Below, in pieces: positions 1 through 5,399 of a DNA stretch of 11,122 nucleotides. Made by a program: the position numbers and the translations under genes. The stretch lies in contig BNWJ01000040.1 in the NCBI GenBank assembly GCA_025998735.1, forward strand, positions 1-11,122. Reading direction: 5' to 3'. The notes under the pieces were generated by a model. That model made no database searches, had not been told where the DNA came from, and was given only the letters and a program-made list of their open reading frames with translations. Numbering within the stretch: the stretch's first letter is position 1; each line of letters opens with the position of its first letter. The stretch comes from Alphaproteobacteria bacterium. GTDB taxonomy: Bacteria > Pseudomonadota > Alphaproteobacteria > UBA3830.

Positions 1-1
1 C

Positions 2-100
2 GGTAGTACCATTGATTTAATAAACAATAACGGGTCACAATATGTGATTCAATATACTGAAATTTGGGGAAATTTAGCTACTTTGCGCAATAAACAATAA
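2..100 (+). CDS. C-terminal end of an unknown protein (5' end outside window)
   Basis: An open frame enters from the left edge and runs 32 codons to a TAA at 98-100. In DNA this AT-rich, 32 stop-free codons give only modest support. The peptide, starting GSTIDLINNNGSQYVIQ and ending LRNKQ, has a normal mix of residues and looks protein-like. I do not recognise the family. A phage structural or tail-fibre C-terminus is one guess, with no direct support. It lies 88 nt upstream of the recombinase on the same strand, and the recombinase has its own promoter-like sequence, so the two need not be co-transcribed. Its last codons contain the second copy of the 12-bp repeat aataaacaataa. Confidence 0.4.
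   Translation, partial: GSTIDLINNNGSQYVIQYTEIWGNLATLRNKQ
19..100. repeat. 12-bp direct repeat pair, 70 bp apart
   Basis: The sequence aataaacaataa occurs at 19-30 and again at 89-100. Both copies lie inside the partial reading frame, in different codon registers (the 70-bp offset is not a multiple of three), so they do not encode the same peptide. Low complexity makes chance a reasonable explanation. A recombinase arm-type site is the other possibility, because the pair lies just upstream of the integrase gene. Confidence 0.3.
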
Positions 101-130
101 TAACGAAACATAACATCAACTCAAAAAAAA

Positions 131-163
131 GTAGTAAAATAGTAGTAAGAAATATGCTATAAT
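131..163 (+). promoter_or_regulatory. Putative integrase promoter with tandem repeats
   Basis: A perfect -10 box TATAAT lies at 158-163, preceded by TGC at 155-157, which makes it an extended -10. The -35 region is poor (taaaat at 135-140 with 17-bp spacing), as extended -10 promoters allow. Two copies of gtagtaa (131-137 and 142-148) lie 11 bp apart, one helical turn, across the -35 to spacer region. That is a suitable place for a repressor or excisionase-type protein, which is inference only. The predicted start of transcription is near 170, about 20 nt before the GTG start codon. Confidence 0.5.
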
Positions 164-188
164 ATGCCTGTGTTAAGAGGAGATTGAT

Positions 189-1376
189 GTGTCTATAAAA
201 TGGTTTAAAATAGAAAACGTAAAAGGTGTTAGATATTATGAACACAATACTAGAATCTACAAAAAACGAAAGGATCGTAATTTCGTTTTGCAATATAAAT
301 TAGATGGCAAAGTAGTAAATGAAACCCTAGGATGGGAATCCGACGGTTGGACAATAGAAAAGGCCGTAGCAAGATTGCAAGAACTAAAGCAAAACCAAAA
401 GACTGGCCAAGGTCCAAAAACTCTTGCTGAAAAGCGAGAGATAGCAAAGAAAGTTCGAGAGCAAGATGATGAAAAGCAGAAAGAAGAGTCAATAAAATTG
501 ATTACATTCGCTGAAGTCTTTGAAAAATACATAGCTCAGGCGAAGGAAGATAAAAGCGCAAAATCTTGCAATAACGAAATTGGCATTTTTAATTATTGGA
601 TCGCTAACCATGTAAAAGATAAAGCCATGAATGAGATCACTCCCGACTTACTTGAGCAAATAAAAAAGTCTATGAGTGAAATGGGAAGGGCAGCAAGAAC
701 GATTCATTATACAATAGCAGTTATTCGCCAAGTCTTTAACTATGCAAAAAGCAGAGATTTGTATAATGGTGACAATCCGGTGAATAAAATAAAGAAGCCA
801 TCCTGCGATAATCGTCGCATACGCTTTCTAACTAAAAAGGAAGCCAATACTTTGTTGGAGTATTTGAGTAAAGCATCTAAACAAGTTCATGATATGGCCT
901 TGCTGTCCTTGCATTGCGGACTTCGCGCTGGAGAGATTTTCAGTCTCGCATGGAACGATGTCGATTTCGAGCATGGGATTCTTTCTATTAAAGATACGAA
1001 ATCAGGGCGCAACAGAAGCGCCATTATGACAAAAGATATCAGGAAGATACTTGAGGAAAACAAAGAAAAGTCAGAAACAAATGGGTTGGTTTTTATTTCA
1101 ACTACAGGAGCAAAAATCACGGAAATTTCCAACAGTTTTGCTAGAGCAGTAAACACTTTAGGCTTCAATAATGGAGTAGATGATGATCGCCAGAAAGTAG
1201 TGTTTCATACGCTTCGCCATACTTATGCTAGTTGGCTTGTGATGAGCGGCGTTGACTTGTACACTGTGCAGCGATTGATGGGGCATTCTACGATATCTAT
1301 GACAGAAAGATATTCACACCTTGCTCCGGATCATCTGAAAAAAGCAGTAGGTATGTTTGAAGCTCATTACACATAA
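189..1376 (+). CDS. int: Tyrosine recombinase / phage-type integrase
   Basis: This 395-residue site-specific recombinase is expected to integrate and excise a mobile element by strand exchange through a 3'-phosphotyrosine intermediate. The catalytic set is complete: Arg246 (CGLRAGE), Lys271 (DTKSGRNR), His340 and Arg343 (HTLRH), His366 (GHST) and nucleophile Tyr375 (TERYSHL). The N-terminal part (about 1-75) looks like an arm-binding domain. A highly charged, probably coiled linker (about 76-105) follows, then a SAM-like core-binding domain (about 107-200) and the catalytic domain (about 212-390). The start is GTG at 189 with AGGAG at 178-182. An ATG overlapping at 187 is out of frame and meets a stop at once. 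The length is normal for phage and island integrases. It is probably the integrase of the element in this window, but the late phage genes lie more than 6 kb away, so it could belong to a separate island. Confidence 0.95.
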   Translation: MSIKWFKIENVKGVRYYEHNTRIYKKRKDRNFVLQYKLDGKVVNETLGWESDGWTIEKAVARLQELKQNQKTGQGPKTLAEKREIAKKVREQDDEKQKEESIKLITFAEVFEKYIAQAKEDKSAKSCNNEIGIFNYWIANHVKDKAMNEITPDLLEQIKKSMSEMGRAARTIHYTIAVIRQVFNYAKSRDLYNGDNPVNKIKKPSCDNRRIRFLTKKEANTLLEYLSKASKQVHDMALLSLHCGLRAGEIFSLAWNDVDFEHGILSIKDTKSGRNRSAIMTKDIRKILEENKEKSETNGLVFISTTGAKITEISNSFARAVNTLGFNNGVDDDRQKVVFHTLRHTYASWLVMSGVDLYTVQRLMGHSTISMTERYSHLAPDHLKKAVGMFEAHYT

Positions 1377-1420
1377 AAAATAGACCTACATTAATGGCGA
1401 GAAGTTTACACATGATTCTG

Positions 1421-1607
1421 TTATATTTTATATACATTCCACCCAAGAATCGCGTCGAGAAAACACCTTGCACCACGCGCGTCTTCCTTGATGCGTAGCA
1501 CAGAAAATCCATGAAACATCTGCAACCACCGGATTCTCACTGCTCTGCGCTTGTAAAAATTGTAAGTTATGATGGTTACAACCAACAGTCGAAAAACATT
1601 CTCTCAT
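1421..1607 (-). other. Coding-like minus-strand stretch, possible gene remnant
   Basis: This stretch is visibly richer in G and C than its surroundings and is open in more than one minus-strand frame. One frame (1421-1603) has 60 codons between stops and reads like real protein, with FHGFSVLRIKEDARGARC followed by FLDAILGWNVYKI. It has no ATG before codon 29, and a TTG at 1585-1583 is the only early start. A second frame (1428-1607) starts with ATG at 1607 and encodes 59 residues with an odd, cysteine-rich composition. No ribosome-binding site clearly favours either. I do not recognise a family. It may be the 3' remnant of a gene interrupted by the element, or a dispersed repeat. Confidence 0.2.
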
Positions 1608-1621
1608 AGGTTGTCTGTGGA

Positions 1622-1900
1622 GTGATCCAGCCGACGCGGCACTGTATCCAGCGTAAGAATAAGGCCATACCTACCGCTTTAGCAGTAAGCAGAGCCGCAG
1701 CTGCTACCCGTCCAGTAATAGTTGAAGGAGCCAGAGTTGCAGGCAAAATTGGCCTTGGTATAGGTAAAGCTATGTATTATACGTCCAAGGGGGCTTTTAA
1801 CTATATTGTTAAACCAGCCGCTAAAATGACTTACAATCATGTTGTTAAGCCAGTTGCTAAAGCGACCTACAATCGTGTTGCGGGCAGTGCATTGCAGTAA
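1622..1900 (+). CDS. Small hypothetical protein with a 12-residue tandem repeat
   Basis: This 92-codon frame is alanine- and lysine-rich. Its C-terminal half carries two tandem copies of a 12-residue unit, (F/Y)N-x-(I/V)VKP-(A/V)AK-x-T, encoded at 1796-1831 and 1832-1867. A third partial copy (YNRV) follows. Before the repeats is a glycine/alanine-rich segment, RVAGKIGLGIGKA, that could form an amphipathic helix. The first possible start is the GTG at 1622, just after an in-frame TAG at 1607-1609, with no good ribosome-binding site, so the true N-terminus is uncertain and the gene may be truncated. The repeat and residue bias argue for a protein that was once real. I do not recognise it and assign no function. 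Confidence 0.35.
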   Translation: MIQPTRHCIQRKNKAIPTALAVSRAAAATRPVIVEGARVAGKIGLGIGKAMYYTSKGAFNYIVKPAAKMTYNHVVKPVAKATYNRVAGSALQ

Positions 1901-2070
1901 GGATTTTGATTTTTTAGGTTCTGTTAGCAAAATTTAATTTCGCTTGTTTATCAGTAGGGTAGTTGAGTAACCAAAGTTGGTGTATGCCTTGCAAATCAGT
2001 TGGTTGGTGATTTTTTCTGACGGAACCTGGATGTCGTGAAAAAGTTATTGCTGCATGGTTGCTGATTATA

Positions 2071-2102
2071 AGAGTCCCGCTTCAATCTGTCTGCGGGACT
2101 CT
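2071..2102. terminator. 10-bp perfect hairpin, possible bidirectional transcription end
   Basis: Arms agagtcccgc (2071-2080) and gcgggactct (2093-2102) pair perfectly around a 12-nt loop. The stem is GC-rich against the AT-rich background. Neither strand has a proper T-run after it: the plus strand continues cggtgttt and the minus strand continues tataatc. Intrinsic termination would therefore be weak, and a structured small RNA or processing signal is an alternative. The TGA of the possible small minus-strand gene at 2082-2195 lies inside the loop. Confidence 0.45.
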
Positions 2103-2195
2103 CGGTGTTTCCGATAAGATTCTTGCGATATTCGCTTTTGCAAGTTTTGTCAACTCCGACAGTCTTCTGTCTATCGTTTGATCGGTAGCTTTCAT
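2082..2195 (-). CDS. Possible 37-residue peptide gene, divergent from the kinase
   Basis: On the minus strand an ATG at 2195 opens 37 codons ending in TGA at 2084-2082. The peptide starts MKATDQTIDRRLSELTK and continues LAKANIARILSE, a charged, helix-forming composition unlike random AT-rich translation. A GGTGAG lies a few bases before the ATG and could serve as a weak ribosome-binding site. A TATAAT on the minus strand (2272-2267) lies about 70 nt upstream, with no clear -35. The stop codon falls in the loop of the 2071-2102 hairpin, a compact gene-plus-3'-hairpin layout. No family is recognised, and it may be a chance ORF. Confidence 0.3.
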   Translation of the reverse strand: MKATDQTIDRRLSELTKLAKANIARILSETPRVPQTD

Positions 2196-2266
2196 GTCTC
2201 ACCAGAAGTTGAATTTCAGAAATGCACACAAATGTTAATGTTGACTTTCAATGCGAATAGCGCCAG

Positions 2267-2272
2267 ATTATA
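2267..2272 (-). promoter_or_regulatory. Candidate minus-strand -10 box
   Basis: The plus strand reads attata here, giving a consensus TATAAT on the minus strand with TG directly before it. No good -35 hexamer lies 16-18 bp upstream. It would drive transcription away from the kinase gene toward the small ORF at 2082-2195. A single hexamer match in AT-rich DNA is weak evidence. Confidence 0.25.
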
Positions 2273-2388
2273 CAGGATACACCTTGTGGTTGTTTTTGGT
2301 ACAGTGGAAGGAGTTTTGAATATTATGTGTTTTGCGTTTTTTAATATCACTGCTGTGATTTTAAGTTATAGATAATTAAGAGGATGCA

Positions 2389-5094
2389 ATGTTAAATGAT
2401 CAACTGATTGATTCTGATGACTCAAAAAAGATCGAATCTACAGTAGCTTCTTTTCGTACATTACAATCAGGAATGCCGATAAAGAATGCCGTTGTTTATC
2501 TTTGGGAGAGCCATACTGAAGATCCAGATGGTAACAAAAAAATACAAGCGACAAATGATTTAATTCTTAAAAGGTTTGATTTGTCAACTTGCGAAAAATA
2601 TGAGGTGCGCACTGGCTATTTAAGCCGCCATAATTATCTACAAAAGCCTATGAATGAGTCTACTACCGCGGAAATAGAAGAGGCTATAGCAAAAGGAGAA
2701 GAAGAAGAAAAAAAATGGGTAAACCGATGTTCTCCTGATTTATGCGGGTTTATACCCAAAAAATGGCAGGAATGCATCTCCGAGAAAGAAAACTTTTATT
2801 TCGAAGAGTGTAAGAATCTGGTAATGAAGCTATCAATAAGTAATGAAGTTTTTTCCGATGCCTTTCTAAAAAGCGTCAATGATTATGCGATTAAGCATGG
2901 TACGAACAAAACAAATGGCGAATTATATGTTCTTGAGGAAACTACTTGGGTACTGAGTCTAATGCTACTTCATCCGAACAAACCAATATATTTAATTCAT
3001 ATAGGAAACTATAATCCAGCCATCAAGGAATTGGTTCGATGTTTTCCAAGTCTTCAAAATGCAGTAAAACTGTTATCGCCTCGCTTTCGTAATCTAGAGT
3101 TTTCAAATACGGCGGATTTTTTAATAAATTATAGAGATAATGACTATTCTGGTTTCTCATATGCCACCGAAAATAATAAAGTAGTAAAAGCAATTACTAC
3201 ATTTAAAAAAGAGCAAGAACTTGATTATTCAACATTGAACTTTCTTAAACGGGAATATACAAACTTTGATATTATGCACTCTGTTATCGAAAAACTTCCT
3301 GGTCATGTGTATTGGTTGAGTCGCGATAACGTATACTTAGGATGTAACAAACTTCAAGCTAAAGATTTTGGGCTAAAATCACAGGAAGATGTTATAGGAA
3401 AAACGAACTATGATTTTCATAGTCTTGAAGATGCAAAAGAATTAGATAGAGTTAATAACCAAGTTATGGAGACAGGTGAAGAATATGAAGGAGAAGAGCC
3501 TTCATCTATTCAATGTGAATATAAAAAATATTTATCTCACAAAACTCCATTGTTTGATCTTCATGGTAAAATAATAGGGTTATTAGGAGTATCAATTGAT
3601 ATAACAGATCGCAAAAGAGCACAAAAGTTAGAATTGGAAAACACACGACAGCAAGCAAAAATAGAGGAGCAAGAAAAATTCAAGATCTTTGTCCAACAGA
3701 TATCACATGATATACGTTCGCCGTTGGTTACTTTATCTATGCTTTTGAGCGCATGTAAAAATTTGCCGGAAAATGAATATGTGGCTTTGAGAAATGTCAT
3801 AACAAGCATTGAAAGCATTTCCAATAATTTGCTAAACACCTACAAGAAAAATGGTGAGCTCTCGAATCATGGGATAGAGTATATTTTACTTCCTTTTAGT
3901 TTATCAGAAATTATTAACGAGAAAAAATGTCAATACCAATCAGCAAACATAAAATTTAATTTTTCTAATAATTCATCACATGCTCTGTTTATAAAAGGAG
4001 ATTTTTTAAATTACGCTCGCATGATTTCTAATCTATTGAACAATGCCGCAGAATCTATTGAAGGTAGAGATGGATTAGTGGAAGTGAATTTTGTTGAGAA
4101 AGATCAACAGGTTGAAATTCACATAAAAGATAACGGAAAAGGCATGCCAAAGGAAATGGTGAACAAGATTCTAAATGATGTTTCCATCGGCACCACAAAA
4201 ACAAGCGGACATGGTCTGGGAATGCAGCAAATTAAAGACACGTTACAAAAAATGAATGGCAAAATGTTGATTACATCAACGGAGAATTTGGGGACAGAAT
4301 TTACTCTCATATTTCAGAAATCAGAGTATCCAAAATGGTTTGCCGAGAAAATTGTATTACCTAAAGGAGGAACGGTTGTTGTGTTGGACGATGATCCATC
4401 GATTCACAGCGTTTGGGAGAATCACCTGGAGGACTATTTAAATGGTATCACCGTAAAATATTTTACCCAAGGTTTAGAAGCGATTCATTTTATAAATTCT
4501 TCGAAGGAAAAGAATAAGATTTTACTGTTAACTGACTATGAGCTGAGAAATCAAAAGGTAAATGGTATGGATGTAATAGAAAAAACCAACATGCAAAATA
4601 AGTCCATTCTGGTAACAAGCGTGTACATGTTCAAAATCGAAAATTTCTCCAAAAAATGCGATGTCATAAAAACATTAGCGAAAGCTCTTATACTTGATAC
4701 TCCTGTTATAGTAGATGTAGAAAGAAAAACTGAAAATGTCTCAATTGTTATTATAGACAATGATAAAAGCATGGAAAGTACACTGCCCACTTTTTTCAAA
4801 GATAACGGATTGTCGGTTGATATGTACGCTAATCCAAGAGATTTTCTTGATAATTTGCCTCGATATTCCAAAGATACAATAATCGTAACTGATCATGATT
4901 TGGGATGTGATATTAACGGCTTTGATGTAGCCAAAAAAGCATATAAGCTAGGGTATGCCAAATTATATATGATGTCTGGAGATATGTTTGATAAAAGCGA
5001 CGTGCCTTCTTATCTTACTCTCTTGTTTAAAAATATAGATAGCTTCGAAAAATTATTGCACATTGCTAATTCAGCTCGTCGCCGTCCCACATAA
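2389..5094 (+). CDS. Soluble hybrid histidine kinase: CDPS-like N-domain, PAS, DHp, HATPase, two receivers
   Basis: This 901-residue sensor kinase shows no membrane segment or signal peptide and should be cytosolic. Residues 1-290 form an unassigned domain that I suspect resembles tRNA-dependent cyclodipeptide synthases (YVLEE at 180-184, His204). A PAS domain spans about 295-408, ending in the usual DITDRKRAQ exit, followed by a coiled linker. The DHp helix carries the phospho-acceptor His440 (SHDIRSPL). The HATPase has its N box at 551-555 (NNAAE), G1 at 581-585 (DNGKG) and G2 at 607-611 (GHGLG). Receiver 1 has Asp667-669, acceptor Asp716 and Thr743, with Lys761 as the likely conserved lysine although the usual Lys-Pro is Lys-Thr. 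Receiver 2 has Asp790/Asp792, acceptor Asp835, Ser863 and Lys881. There is no DNA-binding output, so the signal must pass to an HPt or other partner not in this window. The start ATG follows AAGAGGA at 2378-2384. It is a single-gene unit on the plus strand. Confidence 0.93.
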   Translation: MLNDQLIDSDDSKKIESTVASFRTLQSGMPIKNAVVYLWESHTEDPDGNKKIQATNDLILKRFDLSTCEKYEVRTGYLSRHNYLQKPMNESTTAEIEEAIAKGEEEEKKWVNRCSPDLCGFIPKKWQECISEKENFYFEECKNLVMKLSISNEVFSDAFLKSVNDYAIKHGTNKTNGELYVLEETTWVLSLMLLHPNKPIYLIHIGNYNPAIKELVRCFPSLQNAVKLLSPRFRNLEFSNTADFLINYRDNDYSGFSYATENNKVVKAITTFKKEQELDYSTLNFLKREYTNFDIMHSVIEKLPGHVYWLSRDNVYLGCNKLQAKDFGLKSQEDVIGKTNYDFHSLEDAKELDRVNNQVMETGEEYEGEEPSSIQCEYKKYLSHKTPLFDLHGKIIGLLGVSIDITDRKRAQKLELENTRQQAKIEEQEKFKIFVQQISHDIRSPLVTLSMLLSACKNLPENEYVALRNVITSIESISNNLLNTYKKNGELSNHGIEYILLPFSLSEIINEKKCQYQSANIKFNFSNNSSHALFIKGDFLNYARMISNLLNNAAESIEGRDGLVEVNFVEKDQQVEIHIKDNGKGMPKEMVNKILNDVSIGTTKTSGHGLGMQQIKDTLQKMNGKMLITSTENLGTEFTLIFQKSEYPKWFAEKIVLPKGGTVVVLDDDPSIHSVWENHLEDYLNGITVKYFTQGLEAIHFINSSKEKNKILLLTDYELRNQKVNGMDVIEKTNMQNKSILVTSVYMFKIENFSKKCDVIKTLAKALILDTPVIVDVERKTENVSIVIIDNDKSMESTLPTFFKDNGLSVDMYANPRDFLDNLPRYSKDTIIVTDHDLGCDINGFDVAKKAYKLGYAKLYMMSGDMFDKSDVPSYLTLLFKNIDSFEKLLHIANSARRRPT

Positions 5095-5106
5095 CAAAGT
5101 GGGACG
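5083..5106 (+). terminator. 8-bp hairpin across the kinase stop codon
   Basis: Arms cgtcccac (5083-5090) and gtgggacg (5099-5106) are perfectly complementary around an 8-nt loop that contains the kinase TAA (5092-5094). The stem is GC-rich, but no T-run follows, so it is not a classic intrinsic terminator. It may instead protect the 3' end of the mRNA or aid termination between the convergent kinase and helicase genes. Confidence 0.45.
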
Positions 5107-5128
5107 TAGTTGATAGCGTATTGATCAT

Positions 5129-5218
5129 TAACCATGTTCACATTTAATTTTTTGCGTCTTGTAGCATCTCAAACTCCACTGTCAAAAAGTGGCAAAACCT
5201 AATTGATGAACATGGTTA
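5129..5218. repeat. 12-bp inverted repeat in the kinase-helicase gap
   Basis: The sequence taaccatgttca (5129-5140) recurs inverted as tgaacatggtta (5207-5218), with 66 nt between. The right arm overlaps the start of a 17-codon hydrophobic frame (5206-5259, MNMVILSMIFFVIRAYL). The arms may be a remnant of insertion-sequence debris, since a transposase scrap follows directly, or may fold in RNA. Confidence 0.35.
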
Positions 5219-5245
5219 TTCTTTCGATGATCTTCTTTGTAATCC

Positions 5246-5397
5246 GTGCCTACTTGTAATGGAAACCCTATAAAACTCTTGTTAAGTTCTGGAAATGAGC
5301 ATGACAGCACTGAAGCAGAAGAGCTCACAAAATATCTTAAAGATATGCTCATGATAATGAAGAGCTGATTTTGCAGTTGTTTCTTGTACTGGCATGC
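5246..5397 (+). pseudogene. IS5-type transposase fragment, frameshifted
   Basis: In the frame from 5246 to 5368 the translation contains NGNPIKLLLSSGNEHDSTEA. This matches the conserved IS5-family DDE transposase stretch (typically 'LGNPIRFxLTxGxxHD') that precedes the second catalytic Asp. Near 5344 the similarity moves by one base (a -1 shift) into the next frame, giving YAHDNEELI, which resembles the 'DKAYDSDxL' block holding that Asp. No N-terminus, no C-terminal Glu domain and no complete terminal repeats are visible, so only a scrap of about 50 residues survives. Its 3' edge meets the end of recD2. It marks a past insertion and deletion event between the two convergent genes. The family call rests on my recognition of the motif, not on a search. 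Confidence 0.6.
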
Positions 5398-5399
5398 AA

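Noticed and set aside
19..148. CRISPR-like array from the short repeats near the left edge
   Set aside because: Only two copies of each short low-complexity repeat exist, the spacings do not match spacers, and no cas gene is nearby.
1..188. tRNA 3' end as an attachment site beside the integrase
   Set aside because: No cloverleaf or T-arm consensus was found here or in 1377-1620, and no repeat was seen that matches the DNA between the lysis genes and recD2.
1996..2229. 77-codon minus-strand frame in the gap before the kinase
   Set aside because: It is very polar, has no ribosome-binding site, and overlaps the 37-codon frame that has a better start and composition.
2178..2375. 65-codon plus-strand frame just before the kinase, with a hydrophobic C-terminal half
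   Set aside because: It needs a TTG start, has no good ribosome-binding site, has an unnatural composition (many Cys/Phe/Met from AT-rich DNA), and overlaps the more plausible minus-strand small ORF.
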